64,000 bases of DNA. It comes from Rhizorhabdus histidinilytica. Its GTDB lineage: Bacteria; Pseudomonadota; Alphaproteobacteria; Sphingomonadales; Sphingomonadaceae. The notes below the pieces were generated by a model. The model made no database searches. It was not told the DNA's origin and saw nothing but the letters and a program-made list of their open reading frames with translations. Positions 34,185-43,066 of the stretch are shown piece by piece. The stretch lies in contig NZ_FUYM01000016.1 of the NCBI RefSeq assembly GCF_900167915.1, positions 1-64,000 of the forward strand, given 5' to 3'. Made by a program: the position numbers and the translations under genes. Position 1 is the stretch's first letter. Each line of letters starts with the position of its first letter.

Positions 34185-36329
34185 TCAGAATTTCGCAGTC
34201 AGGCCGATGTTGAAGGAGCGGCCACGACCAGGCACCGGCCGCAAGTCGCCGGTCGCCTTGTAATCGCCGAGCGACATGCCGCCCAGCGGCAGATCATAGC
34301 CCTTGTCGAACAGGTTCTGGACATCCAGGCCCAGCCGGTAATTGCCCCAGGCATAGCCGGTCCGAAGATTGACGAGCGCATAGTCGTCCGTTCGGGGTTC
34401 GTTGCGCGTGGCGTCGACCCGGTTCTTGTCCGCCACGACCGTCAGTTCGACCGCGCTCTCCCAGCCCCCGAGCCGATGCTCCAGCGCAAACGTCGCGTTG
34501 AACGGCATCTGATGGTAGAGCGACCCGCCGTCGTCCAGATTGCGCCCGCGCAACCAGCTTGCCGTTGCGGTCAGTTTCGCCGTGCCGGCCGATGACGACT
34601 GCCACAGCGCAAGCGAACCCGAGACATCGACGCCATATAGCTCGGCTTCGCGGTTGGCGAACCGAAGCTGCACGAACCCCGTCGGCGTGCCCATCATATT
34701 GGTGAAATCGGCCAGCTTCACGACATCGATATAATCATGGACGCGCGTGTAATAGGGTGCGATCCTGAGCGTCCAGCCATTGGCGCCGGCGCCTTTCAGA
34801 CTGACCGCGGCACTTATCGTATCAGCCCTTTCGGGCTTCAGGGTGGGATCGCCGACATAGCCGTTGCCATCACCGAACCAGCCGATCATCCGGCTCGACA
34901 TCGAACCGCGTCCCCAGCTGTAGCGCTCATAGACGCCCGGTGAACGGCTCTTGCGCGCATAGCCCAATTCGAGCGTCGCCTGATCGCTCGGCGCATAGCG
35001 GACAAGGGCCGTGGCGCTCCAGTTGCTGTCATGCCGTTTGCGATCCGCGGCGTTGAACGCGGTGGCCGCCATCGCGTCGGCCATATTCATCATCGAGGTG
35101 GAATAGGGCTGGACCTCGCCGGTGTTCATCCAGACCTGATCGTTGCGCACGCCGACCAGCGTGGTGAGCTGCGGCGTCCACTTCGCCTCCCATTCGGCAA
35201 AGGTGCCAAGCCGGTCGCGCTTCGCGCCGTTCACATTGATATAGGTGTTGGGCCCCATCATCATGTGGCCCGCGACCGCCGGCCAGTAATCATTGAGCCA
35301 TTGGTGGTGGAATTCGCTCCCGAGACGCAGCGTGTCGCGATTGGACAGCATAATGTCGCCCTTGAGCGTATAGCCGGCGCTATGAACCTCGGTGTTCATG
35401 GGCATGCCGCCGGTCGCGGTGCCGCCCTTGTCCGCCAGGAAGTTCATCCGATGATCGGTGTCGCGATAGAAGGCGCGCAGGTCCAGATCGCCCCAGTCGA
35501 AGGCGCCCTTCCAGTGACCGTTCAGATACCAACTCTTGTTGGATGTCATGTCCATATACTGGTTGGGAAAGCCCTCGTACGGCGAGAAATGGTAGCCGCC
35601 CTTCAGTTCGAACAGCCCGATATCGGTCTGCGCGGCCAGGCTCAGCGCATGGTCCGTCTTCTTGTATTCAGTCGAACGGACGGTGCCGTCACGGCCGCCG
35701 CCCTTGTAATTGTCGGACTGGGTGAAGGAACCGGCATAGCTGAGGCTGAGCCGGTCGCTTGCCGCCGTGATCGAAAGTGCGCCGCCGAAGCCGTCGCCGT
35801 TACTGCGGTAGAAGGTGGACAGTTCGCCCGTCAGCAATCGTTTGCCCGCCTTGGCGAAGCGCGGTGTCAGGGTTTCCACCGAAATCGCGCCGCCGATGCT
35901 GTCACCGCCCATGCTGACCGGCGTCACGCCCGTGATGACGCTGATCGCGTCGATCGTCTGCGGATCGGTGTAGGACAAAGGCGGGTTCATCGCATTCGTG
36001 CAGGCGATGTCGATCGGCACGCCGTCGACCAATATGGTCAGCCGCTGGCTTTCGAGGCCCCGGATCACCGGCAGGCTGGAAAAGCCACCGGCGCCGAAGC
36101 TGCTGCCCCCCGGCAGGCGGCCGATCAGCGCCGCCGTATCGCTTGTTCCCGATTGCAGGGGTGCGACCTTGTCACGCAAAAGGATCTCGGACGACACGGG
36201 ACCGGCAGGGCGATCCTCGGAATCGATCCCGATGGACGGAAGAACCTGTGTATCCTGCGCAAAGGCACTCGCGGCCGACAGGCCATAGAATATTGCAGCC
36301 GCGCTCGCGGCTTTGGAAATGACAGACAT
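34185..36329 (-). CDS. TonB-dependent outer-membrane receptor
   Basis: The product has 714 residues with a signal peptide ending ASAFAQ. The plug domain has LPVIRGLESQRLTILVDGV and VSMGGDSIGGAISVE, and the barrel ends in FNIGLTAKF with the C-terminal Phe. The region ACTNAMNPPLSYTDPQT in the plug, and Met-rich loops (MMNMADAMA), resemble receptors proposed for copper (OprC type). The DUF2946 neighbour points the same way, but the substrate is not proven. Confidence 0.9.
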   Translation of the reverse strand: MSVISKAASAAAIFYGLSAASAFAQDTQVLPSIGIDSEDRPAGPVSSEILLRDKVAPLQSGTSDTAALIGRLPGGSSFGAGGFSSLPVIRGLESQRLTILVDGVPIDIACTNAMNPPLSYTDPQTIDAISVITGVTPVSMGGDSIGGAISVETLTPRFAKAGKRLLTGELSTFYRSNGDGFGGALSITAASDRLSLSYAGSFTQSDNYKGGGRDGTVRSTEYKKTDHALSLAAQTDIGLFELKGGYHFSPYEGFPNQYMDMTSNKSWYLNGHWKGAFDWGDLDLRAFYRDTDHRMNFLADKGGTATGGMPMNTEVHSAGYTLKGDIMLSNRDTLRLGSEFHHQWLNDYWPAVAGHMMMGPNTYINVNGAKRDRLGTFAEWEAKWTPQLTTLVGVRNDQVWMNTGEVQPYSTSMMNMADAMAATAFNAADRKRHDSNWSATALVRYAPSDQATLELGYARKSRSPGVYERYSWGRGSMSSRMIGWFGDGNGYVGDPTLKPERADTISAAVSLKGAGANGWTLRIAPYYTRVHDYIDVVKLADFTNMMGTPTGFVQLRFANREAELYGVDVSGSLALWQSSSAGTAKLTATASWLRGRNLDDGGSLYHQMPFNATFALEHRLGGWESAVELTVVADKNRVDATRNEPRTDDYALVNLRTGYAWGNYRLGLDVQNLFDKGYDLPLGGMSLGDYKATGDLRPVPGRGRSFNIGLTAKF

Positions 36330-36346
36330 GGATGGATCCTGATCCG

Positions 36347-36368
36347 GGCGCGCGGCGGTCCGCGCGCC
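36347..36368. repeat. GC-rich inverted repeat upstream of the TonB receptor gene
   Basis: GGCGCGCGG and CCGCGCGCC flank a 4-base loop, in the 63-bp gap between the DUF2946 gene and the receptor gene. It could be an attenuator or weak terminator within the operon. There is no U-tract. Confidence 0.4.
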
Positions 36369-36392
36369 GTTGAAAACGAACGGCGAAAGGGA

Positions 36393-36788
36393 TCAGGCGG
36401 CTGTTGGCGGTCCTATTGGCGGAGGCCGCAGAAATGGCGAGGCACCGGGCAGGGCGAAAGATAGGCCAAGAAAGCCCATCGCCAGGATGAAGGCAATGGC
36501 GAGCGCCAGCAGGATCGGGTCGGCGGCGGCGAGCGCCGGCGACGACAGACCCGAGAAAGCGCAAGGCATGTCGGCCTGCTTGTGATCCGCGGGATCATGA
36601 TCGCCGGACCTGCCCGGAAGCTCCATCATGACCGTTTGCGGACCCTGGCCCGAGCAGAGCTGGACCAATATCGTACCCGAAGAGACGGTCGGCATGAACC
36701 CGGCCGGCACCAGCACCTTCAGCATGAGCGCGGCCCCGGCCAGCCAGATGGCCAGCCAGCGATGCCGGGCAAGGAAGGAGCGGATCAT
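36393..36788 (-). CDS. DUF2946-like small membrane protein
   Basis: The product has 131 residues. The N-terminal hydrophobic helix (WLAIWLAGAALMLKVLVPAGFMP) and LVQLCSGQGPQTVMM with later MPCAFSG are typical of DUF2946, a family of unknown function that often accompanies copper-related TonB receptors. A second hydrophobic stretch (LLALAIAFILAMGFLGLSF) follows. The chosen start is the ATG at 36788, as the in-frame extension upstream is not hydrophobic and lacks a clear ribosome site. Confidence 0.75.
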   Translation of the reverse strand: MIRSFLARHRWLAIWLAGAALMLKVLVPAGFMPTVSSGTILVQLCSGQGPQTVMMELPGRSGDHDPADHKQADMPCAFSGLSSPALAAADPILLALAIAFILAMGFLGLSFALPGASPFLRPPPIGPPTAA

Positions 36789-36869
36789 GGTCACGGGAGC
36801 GGTCTTTAGAAATCGGTCCTGCTGATGTCGAGGTGACAAGTCGGATTTTTTCGCATACATCGCCTTGAC

Positions 36870-38210
36870 TTAGCGCATCGCGAACAGCTCCTGATGGAAA
36901 CGTTTCGCTACCGGAAAGCCCAGCGCGGCAAAGTCCCGGCGCAGCGTTTCACCAAATCCAAGGGGGCCGCAAAACCAGAGGCTCGCCTCCCGCCATTCCG
37001 GCACGGCGGCGCGTATTCGCTCGCCATCGAGGCGGCCATCGCGTGCATCGACCAGAACATGCAGGCGAATATGGGCAGCCGCCGCATCCGCTTGCAGCTT
37101 GCCCAGAGCCTCCTCGTCGACTTCGGCCGTGCAGTGGAAGAGATCAATCTCCGCGCGCGCGCCTTCGGGACTCTGGGCCAGATACTTCATGCGGGCGATG
37201 AACGGCGTGATACCGATCCCGCCACCGATCCAGATCTGACGGGCGCTATCATCGTCGAATGTGAAGCATCCATAAGGCCCCTCGATCCTGATCTCCTGGC
37301 CGACATGGAGTTTTTCGGGCAGGCGCCGCGTATGATCCCCCAGTCCCTTGGTGATGAAGGTGATCCGCCGCTCATCCTCGCGCCAGGCGGACGCGATGGT
37401 ATAGGGATGCGGCCCTTCGGCCGGGTCCGACACGGCAAAGGCGAACTGGCCGGGTCGGTGGCCGGGCCACCCCTCCCCCATGTCGACGATGGTCTCGAGC
37501 GCCCGCACGCCCGGATAATGGTGGATGGCGGCAATCCTGCCCGGCACCTGCCGGTCCCGGCCTGCGCGGCGCGACAGAATGAGGATCGCCGCCCCGGTGC
37601 CGCAAGCAAGCAGCGCCGCCAGCGTGAGGCCGTACGGAGACAGCCAGTAGCTGAACGTCGTCAGGATCACGGCATGAAAGACCAGCACGAGATAGGCCAG
37701 CGCCAGAAGCCGATGCGTTCGATAGAAGAAGCGGTAGGGAATGCGCTGGATGAGCGCGACGGCGATCAGCGCAACCACGGCATAAAAGGCCCACTCGCCC
37801 AGACCCTCCGCCGTGTGGCGGAGACTGGCGAACAGGGCCTCGACAGGATTGCTTGCGGGCGGTTGCGGGCCACGCGACGGTCGTTCGAGCCAGCCCCACC
37901 CCACGGCCCATTTCGGACCCTTCGCCCACAGCCAGTGCGCGATGGCCGTGACCAGTGCCGCGATGCCGAGCCATTTGTGGAGACGATACATCTTGTCCAG
38001 TCCGCCCAGCCCATGTTCGGGCCAGCGGGGGCGGATGGCGAGCATCATCGCGACGCTCATGCAGGCGATCGCCAGCGCGCCGCTATACTGCACCGCCGCG
38101 CTGCGGATCGCGAAAAAGCCGGACGACCGGAATATGGACAGGTCCGCAAGAAGCCACAACATGGTGACCAAGGCGGCCAGGCCCCAGAATGTCAGTCGCA
38201 GGTTGCGCAT
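36870..38210 (-). CDS. Ferric-reductase-like transmembrane flavoprotein
   Basis: The product has 446 residues. The N-terminal half has six membrane segments with haem-ligand histidines (MYRLHKWLGIAALVTAIAHW; YRTHRLLALAYLVLVFHAV). The C-terminal half has FAD-binding GHRPGQFAF and HPYTIAS, then NAD-binding IGGGIGITPFIARM and FCGPLGFG. It passes electrons from NAD(P)H through FAD and haem to metal ions (established for the family). It is the first gene of the TonB/receptor/DUF2946 group. The next 190 bp (38211-38402) hold no gene I can see. Confidence 0.9.
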   Translation of the reverse strand: MRNLRLTFWGLAALVTMLWLLADLSIFRSSGFFAIRSAAVQYSGALAIACMSVAMMLAIRPRWPEHGLGGLDKMYRLHKWLGIAALVTAIAHWLWAKGPKWAVGWGWLERPSRGPQPPASNPVEALFASLRHTAEGLGEWAFYAVVALIAVALIQRIPYRFFYRTHRLLALAYLVLVFHAVILTTFSYWLSPYGLTLAALLACGTGAAILILSRRAGRDRQVPGRIAAIHHYPGVRALETIVDMGEGWPGHRPGQFAFAVSDPAEGPHPYTIASAWREDERRITFITKGLGDHTRRLPEKLHVGQEIRIEGPYGCFTFDDDSARQIWIGGGIGITPFIARMKYLAQSPEGARAEIDLFHCTAEVDEEALGKLQADAAAAHIRLHVLVDARDGRLDGERIRAAVPEWREASLWFCGPLGFGETLRRDFAALGFPVAKRFHQELFAMR

Positions 38211-38402
38211 TTCGATCCTTGTCCGGCCCTTGCGTCAATTGTTCCCTTCGCCCTGTAGCGATCGGCCCAGCTGTGGGATTGATTTCGGACAAGAAGGCAG
38301 AACCCCTTGCTCGGCGCATGCGAACATCGCCGACAAGTCTGACGAAAGCCTGACGAGCATTACCCAAATTCGATAGTGTCAGGCCTCGCAGCGTGACATA
38401 TT

Positions 38403-38669
38403 TCACGAAATGGGTGCACCATCGGCAGCATAGGTCCGGCTCCGGTCGTATTCGTGGTCGCCCGCTTCGTCGACAAGATAGCCGGACACTTCTTCGGCGT
38501 AGTCCGCTTCAAGCACTCCTGTAGCACTCGGAATCAGACGAACACCGAAACCGTTGGCAAAGAGAAGGCGATCTGCCTCCTTCATTGCTGCAAACTGGTC
38601 ATGTGCGGTCACGCCCAGTTTGACGCGCACGGTGGCATAGACGTGAACGAAATGGGTTGGCGCAGACAT
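38403..38669 (-). CDS. Hypothetical backbone protein (88 aa)
   Basis: The product has 88 residues, MSAPTHFVHVYATVRVK at the N-terminus, then KEADRLLFANGFGVRLIPS and ADYAEEVSGYLVDEAGD. I do not recognise the family. The start at 38669 has GGGAG about 7 bases upstream. It is coded in the same direction as the four genes upstream and resembles the small conserved ORFs of sphingomonad plasmid backbones. No signal peptide or membrane segment. Confidence 0.65.
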   Translation of the reverse strand: MSAPTHFVHVYATVRVKLGVTAHDQFAAMKEADRLLFANGFGVRLIPSATGVLEADYAEEVSGYLVDEAGDHEYDRSRTYAADGAPIS

Positions 38670-38767
38670 GCTGATCTCCCTTTGAGGCATTGGAATGATC
38701 GCGGGTGACAGGCCCAGATGCCTTGGCGCACGGCCGACATCGTCAGCCCCGATCGAGGCCGAAGTCA

Positions 38768-38938
38768 TCAGCGGGGTTCGATGACGTCCCGCAATATAGT
38801 GCTGAGGGCATCATTGATCGCGTAAAGCACACCGCTATGGGCAGTGTCGCCCATGCCGTCGAGATAGAGATCCGGGATTAGATTGTTGACTGCATGCGTC
38901 GCATCATCAACGAGTTGATCGAATTCGTCCTCGGTCAT
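38768..38938 (-). CDS. Small hypothetical acidic protein (56 aa)
   Basis: The product is MTEDEFDQLVDDATHAVNNL, followed by a helical, acidic stretch ending TILRDVIEPR. It lies 4 bp downstream of the 91-residue gene, so the two are likely co-transcribed. Function unknown. The short length lowers confidence, but the acidic start and tight spacing favour a real gene. Confidence 0.55.
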   Translation of the reverse strand: MTEDEFDQLVDDATHAVNNLIPDLYLDGMGDTAHSGVLYAINDALSTILRDVIEPR

Positions 38939-38942
38939 GGGG

Positions 38943-39218
38943 CTATTCCTGACCAGGAGATGCGGACAGGCTCTCAACCTGTATCCGGAAGGTGGCGCCA
39001 TCATTGAGCGTCAACCCGATCTCGACACCGTCTTCATTTTCACAGCTGGAGAGGATTTCCACGTCAGCACGGGTTCCATGCACAGCCGAGACGATATGAT
39101 GGTGGTGATCCCCTGACGGCCGCCCTCCCACGTCGCATGCCTGCATGTGGGTCTCGAGCAACTCGCACAGCACTGCGGCGACTGTGCATGCTTTCGTCAT
39201 GGACGATCCGTCAGTCAT
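38943..39218 (-). CDS. Hypothetical protein (91 aa)
   Basis: The product begins MTDGSSMTKACTVAAVLCEL and contains a GDHHHHIV histidine cluster, then VEILSSCENEDGVEIGLTLNDGATFRIQVES. I do not recognise the family. The start overlaps the stop of the upstream gene (ATGACTGA), which indicates coupling. The four histidines in a row could bind a metal, but this is inference. Confidence 0.65.
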   Translation of the reverse strand: MTDGSSMTKACTVAAVLCELLETHMQACDVGGRPSGDHHHHIVSAVHGTRADVEILSSCENEDGVEIGLTLNDGATFRIQVESLSASPGQE

Positions 39219-39450
39219 CTGCGTGCTCCATCCTGTCGTCAAAGAAGGTGCCGTCGTTGCCGAGCGCGGTGAGTTCAGCCTGCAGGGCATGGGGTGGGAC
39301 ATCGTCGGCGGATGTGATGGCGAAGGCGCCAACCATGTCACCGAAGTCCATTTCCTCGCCGATACGGGCGAGGCTCATGGTCGAGAGGCGATCCTCATCG
39401 CTGTCATGCATCAACAGCGTGACGCCAATAGTCACCTTTCGGATTTTCAT
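39211..39450 (-). CDS. Hypothetical protein (79 aa) abutting the IS element
   Basis: The product begins MKIRKVTIGVTLLMHDSDED and continues with RIGEEMDFGDMVGAFAIT and PPHALQAELTALGNDGTFF. Family not recognised. Its ATG lies only a few bases from the left end of the IS1111-type element, so its native upstream region has been displaced. The frame stays open for 26 codons into the IS. It overlaps the next gene by 8 bp. Confidence 0.65.
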   Translation of the reverse strand: MKIRKVTIGVTLLMHDSDEDRLSTMSLARIGEEMDFGDMVGAFAITSADDVPPHALQAELTALGNDGTFFDDRMEHADD

Positions 39451-39522
39451 CTTATGGGATGGACGCCTCCCGCAAGCGGGCCGAGCATGTTGCCACAGCG
39501 ACCGGGAAGAGGAGTTCATCAC

Positions 39523-40521
39523 ATGCAAATGCTAGCGATCGATTTGGGCAAGCAGTCTTTTCACATCTACGGGATCACTTGCGAAGGTGAGGTAATCTCG
39601 CGGAAGGTTAGCAGGGCAAAGCTGGTCGATGCGGTGACCAGATTGCAACCGCAGTCGGTCGCGATGGAAGCCTGCGCCAGTTCACACCACTGGGGCCGCG
39701 TCTTCGAGGCGCTGAGTTATGCCGTTCGCCTGATCCATCCGCGTTTCGTCAAGCCATTCGTGAAGGGATCGAAGAATGATGCGGTTGATGCCGAAGCCAT
39801 TTTCGAAGCTGCCAACAGGCCAACCATGCGGTTCGTGCCGCTGAAGAGCGTCGAACAGCAGGATCTGCAAGCTCTGCACCGAACGCGTGACAGACTGATC
39901 GTGCAGCGCACCGCGTTGATCAATCACACTCGTGGTCTTTTGGCCGAGTATGGCGTCGTCATGCCGGCAGGTGCGTCCCGGTTCCGGCTGCAGGTCGACA
40001 AGATGATCGAAATTGCCGAACTATCGCACTTGGCGAAGGACCTGTTCCTGAAGCTCGTCGAGGAGTATCGCGACTTGGATGCCAGAGTATCCACTCTGGA
40101 TGACATGCTGGTTGATATCTGCCGGAGAGACGATCGTTGCAAACGTCTGACTACGCTGCCGGGGGTAGGACCGATTGTCGCAACCTCCCTCATCGCCGCA
40201 ATTGACGATGGCCGACACTTCGCATCCGGCCGAGCCCTTTCTGCCTGGATTGGACTGGTTCCGCGACAATACACGACCGGCGGAAAGCCAAGGCTCGGTG
40301 GTATCGGGAACAGAGCCAATCATTACCTGAGGCGCCAGCTGATACATGGTGCACGGTCTGCGTTGCTGCGGATCGCCAAGCATGACGACCGGCGTTCAAA
40401 ATGGGCGCAGGAACTGCAATCAAGGGCAGGCCACAACAAGACACTCGTCGCCATGGCAAACAAGACTGCTCGCATGGCCTGGGCGATGTTGCGAAGCGGC
40501 GAAAGTTACAAAATGGCGTGA
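39523..40521 (+). CDS. IS110/IS1111-family transposase (DEDD type)
   Basis: The product has 332 residues. The N-terminal DEDD RuvC-like domain begins LAIDLGKQSFHIYGI, with SVAMEACASSHHWGR and KNDAVDAEAI. The C-terminal transposase_20 domain has LTTLPGVGPIVATSLIAAI, SAWIGLVPRQYTTGGK and the Ser-containing HGARSALL. The chosen ATG at 39523 has GAGGAG 10 bases upstream. An in-frame extension to 39145 crosses the IS end and neighbouring genes and is rejected. Confidence 0.93.
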   Translation: MQMLAIDLGKQSFHIYGITCEGEVISRKVSRAKLVDAVTRLQPQSVAMEACASSHHWGRVFEALSYAVRLIHPRFVKPFVKGSKNDAVDAEAIFEAANRPTMRFVPLKSVEQQDLQALHRTRDRLIVQRTALINHTRGLLAEYGVVMPAGASRFRLQVDKMIEIAELSHLAKDLFLKLVEEYRDLDARVSTLDDMLVDICRRDDRCKRLTTLPGVGPIVATSLIAAIDDGRHFASGRALSAWIGLVPRQYTTGGKPRLGGIGNRANHYLRRQLIHGARSALLRIAKHDDRRSKWAQELQSRAGHNKTLVAMANKTARMAWAMLRSGESYKMA

Positions 40522-40763
40522 CCGTTCGGGCAGCGGGCCGCAATCTGATCAGAGGTTACAAATGCGAGGTGAAGACTTGATGGTGTAACGGCACGGACCG
40601 CCGCTTCACAGCCTGTAAGGAACGATGGCCCTCGAGGCCGCTCATCTTAAAAGGCACTGAACCGCGCGGATTCCCATCATGGCCAGGGGCGAAAACACCT
40701 CAATCAACAGGCCGGATAGATTCACGCATCCAATGCCGGAGCAACATCGAGAAACTACCTTGC
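40522..40763 (+). ncRNA. Non-coding right end of the IS, candidate bridge RNA region
   Basis: No credible gene lies between the transposase stop and the right inverted repeat (about 240 bp). In the IS1111 group the guide (bridge) RNA is encoded in the non-coding right end (established for IS110-family elements). I did not fold it or identify the guide loops, so this is placement by family rule only. Confidence 0.45.
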
Positions 40764-42098
40764 GCGGGAGGCGTCCATAGAATCGTTCCTTCCCTGGATT
40801 GACGTGTTTGCTGGCCTTGGCCATGCCAGCCGCGTTGCACCGCCGAATGCCCGCAGGCGCGCTGCCATCGTGCTGCGCAGACGGGCGCGATTTGCGATGA
40901 CGGTTTCCCATGCCAATGGCTCGCCTCGCGCCGTGACGAAGCCCGCGGCAGGCTTACCGTCGGCGGTTTCGATGACGATGCGGTGGCCGCGCGGGGGAAG
41001 CTTGCCGGCATAACGGGCCGTAAATTCTCCGAGCCGGCCCGTCAGGCCATTGACGGCCTTGCCCCAACGAATGTGGCCTGCCCCGACCGTCTGGCCCGCG
41101 AGAAACCCACGGTCGAGCCAGATACGAAAGTGCGTCCGTTGCTGGAGCGCGGTGTTCCGCGTTCGTTCCATTGTCCGGCAAAGCGGAAGCGCTGCAGCAT
41201 GTGCATCGAGCAAAGCCAGATAATACCCTTGGGCAGCGACAAGGATGTCATCAAAGTCGCGATCACCGAGCAGCGCCCGCAAGCAGGCCTGGAGTGCGCG
41301 ATCGGACGCGAGTACCTCCAGTGCTTCGGGACCACCGAGGGGCAGCGCCGTATCGGCTCTATCGAGAGGGTGAAAACCGGCTCCGGAAATGACGACGATG
41401 GTCGCCTCCCCGCAGCCCGAGCAGGAATCGAGAGCCGGACGAAGCAGGGCCGTTTTTGCCGGCGCGGCGACCAGTCCGGCTTCGGGCGCACCGATCAGGA
41501 GGAGGCGACGATGCCAGCGTGCCGGCCGCGGCACGTCAGTCGGCTTGAGCCATTCGCTGGGACGAGGCCGCGCGGGCAAAATGGCCGAAGACGTTGGTGT
41601 GCGATCCACCATCAAGGCGCGGCGCGCGGTGTCGAAGAGGTCATCGCGGTTGCCGCCACCATCGCAAAAGCCGTGATCATAGGCTTCGGCGCCCGCATCG
41701 AGTGGGCCAGGCTTGCGGCATTCGGGATCCCAGCCCGCATGCGCGGCATACCAGCCATCGGCATAGCGGACCGATCGATCCCAGTCATGGCCATGGAGAT
41801 CGCGCGCGCGCAGAATGGCACGATCGCGATCATCCCCCCGTCCCTCGGCGACTCGTCTTGCGGTGAAGGCGAAATTGCGGGCCTGTCGTTCCGCCTCGAC
41901 CATGTGCGCCATCGCTTCCATCACCGGCCGCAGTGCCGTGACACGCTCGCGCATACGTGCCATGCGCTGATCGAGTGGGGAATCGTTCGCAAGGTCCGGG
42001 AAGCGGCGCCAGGCATCAGCGAGCGCCGCTGCTTGTACCGGGCTTCGACCATGGGCAATCCATGCGTCGGTGTCAGCGGGGTCAAACGGCTCTGACAT
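40755..42098 (-). CDS. Conserved hypothetical backbone protein (447 aa)
   Basis: The protein begins MSEPFDPADTDAWIAHG and contains ARNFAFTARRVAEGRGD and TRNTALQQRTHFRIWLDRGF, then KLPPRGHRIVIETADGKPAAGF. I do not recognise the family. A Cys pair (LDSCSGCGEATIV) in the middle may bind Zn. The start at 42098 has AGGAGA upstream; MMSEP at 42101 is an alternative. The last ~10 codons (ending MDASRAR) and the stop come from the right end of the IS, so the native C-terminus has been replaced. Confidence 0.7.
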   Translation of the reverse strand: MSEPFDPADTDAWIAHGRSPVQAAALADAWRRFPDLANDSPLDQRMARMRERVTALRPVMEAMAHMVEAERQARNFAFTARRVAEGRGDDRDRAILRARDLHGHDWDRSVRYADGWYAAHAGWDPECRKPGPLDAGAEAYDHGFCDGGGNRDDLFDTARRALMVDRTPTSSAILPARPRPSEWLKPTDVPRPARWHRRLLLIGAPEAGLVAAPAKTALLRPALDSCSGCGEATIVVISGAGFHPLDRADTALPLGGPEALEVLASDRALQACLRALLGDRDFDDILVAAQGYYLALLDAHAAALPLCRTMERTRNTALQQRTHFRIWLDRGFLAGQTVGAGHIRWGKAVNGLTGRLGEFTARYAGKLPPRGHRIVIETADGKPAAGFVTARGEPLAWETVIANRARLRSTMAARLRAFGGATRLAWPRPANTSIQGRNDSMDASRAR

Positions 42099-42348
42099 CA
42101 TCGGTCTCCTTCGATGCGAATCCCAGGAGACGTGGCGGCGATGGTCGGAGGGGACAGCGTACCGCTCCGACAGTTTCTCGATCACACCCACAACTGGCAT
42201 ACGCGCGCGCAAGCCCGCGCCCGAAATCGGAATGCACCGAGATCAACGCTTGCCGTTCGAACGAACTTTCCGTGAAAGGTATATAGAGGCGATAGGAATA
42301 GCCCGACTCCTGGACGCCGATCCTGACGCGGACGAAAAGAATGCGCAT
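42082..42348 (-). CDS. Possible small gene or frameshifted segment (88 aa)
   Basis: The frame MRILFVRVRIGVQESGYSYR followed by YIPFTESSFERQALISVHSD has protein-like character for about 55 residues, then becomes Arg/Cys/Pro-rich (CDRETVGAVRCPLRPSP). The adjacent frame (MPVVGVIEKLSERYAV) looks more protein-like from 42200 onward. A frameshift in the GC-repeat near 42205-42212 could have split one gene. It is 12 bp downstream of the 214-residue gene. Weak evidence. Confidence 0.35.
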   Translation of the reverse strand: MRILFVRVRIGVQESGYSYRLYIPFTESSFERQALISVHSDFGRGLARAYASCGCDRETVGAVRCPLRPSPPRLLGFASKETDDVRAV

Positions 42349-42360
42349 GATCGCCTTCGT

Positions 42361-43005
42361 TCAGGCGACGAGACGGGGAACAACGGGCTGCGATGTGGAC
42401 AAGCGAAGCTCCCGCCGGATTCGTGCGGCGAAGCGGCCCGGGTCGACAAGTTCGCGGATTGACGCCCAACAATTACGGTCTCCAAGATGATCGTCGCGGC
42501 CCTGCACCTTGCGAAAGCACACTTCCCGATCGGGACCGGAGAGGCCGAGCGAGAGTTGCACCCAGACATCCTCGCCGTGCAGCGTCACTTCGCCTGACAC
42601 GGCGGGACCACCCTTGTTGGACCGGATATCGAAACTGCCCTCGTCGAGCGCGAGGGCGTCGGCCAGGCGGCGCATGGCGGCGCGCCCCTCCGAATGAAAC
42701 AGGCGCTTGGCGGGCTCGTCATGGGCAACGCCGCGATAGGCGAGCGTCTTCAGAACCGGCCGGTTCCGCAGCTCGGCGATCCGCGCGATGCAGTCGCGCC
42801 GCAGATCCGCGTCCGGTGCACGCGTTTCGCACACCGTCCCCAGATGGCGCGCAAGCAGAATAACCGCCGGATCACGTTCGAGATCGATGCCGGCGTTGCG
42901 GCAATCGGTGATGGCGGCGTGGATCGCATGCAGCGCCGTGCCGATCGTGATCAGCGCGCTGGGATCGAGAGCCTGACTGTAGCGGAAGGCGAGATCATAA
43001 TTCAT
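42361..43005 (-). CDS. Hypothetical protein (214 aa)
   Basis: The product begins MNYDLAFRYSQALDPSALIT and contains ARHLGTVCETRAPDADLRRDCIARIAELRN and KLFHSEGR-like FHSEGRAAMRRLADALAL, then VTLHGEDVWVQLSLGLSGPDREVCF. I cannot assign a family. It is coded in the backbone direction between the TGT-like gene and the 447-residue gene, and no membrane segment is visible. The upstream start at 43041 is not preferred because the added residues are not conserved-looking. Confidence 0.7.
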   Translation of the reverse strand: MNYDLAFRYSQALDPSALITIGTALHAIHAAITDCRNAGIDLERDPAVILLARHLGTVCETRAPDADLRRDCIARIAELRNRPVLKTLAYRGVAHDEPAKRLFHSEGRAAMRRLADALALDEGSFDIRSNKGGPAVSGEVTLHGEDVWVQLSLGLSGPDREVCFRKVQGRDDHLGDRNCWASIRELVDPGRFAARIRRELRLSTSQPVVPRLVA

Positions 43006-43066
43006 GAGAGTCTCCGGGTCTCGAGCGGTTCGGCCGCTCACACCTCCGTTCCCCCTCTCCTCACCT

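Larger units (their letters stand above)
39452..40785 (+). mobile_element. IS110-family insertion sequence of the IS1111 group
   Basis: The element has one transposase gene and subterminal inverted repeats ATGGACGCCTCCCGC at 39459-39473 and, inverted, 40764-40778. The IS1111 group is known for such subterminal repeats and for lacking target duplications; exact ends (about 39452 and 40785) are estimated. It sits between two minus-strand backbone genes and provides the last codons and stop of one and the immediate upstream sequence of the other. Confidence 0.85.

Noticed and set aside
35031-36464. A 477-codon plus-strand open frame opposite the TonB receptor
   Set aside because: Shadow of the receptor gene in high-GC DNA. 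No motif, no ribosome site.
36894-38258. A 454-codon plus-strand open frame opposite the ferric-reductase-like gene
   Set aside because: Antisense shadow. The opposite strand has FAD and NAD motifs.
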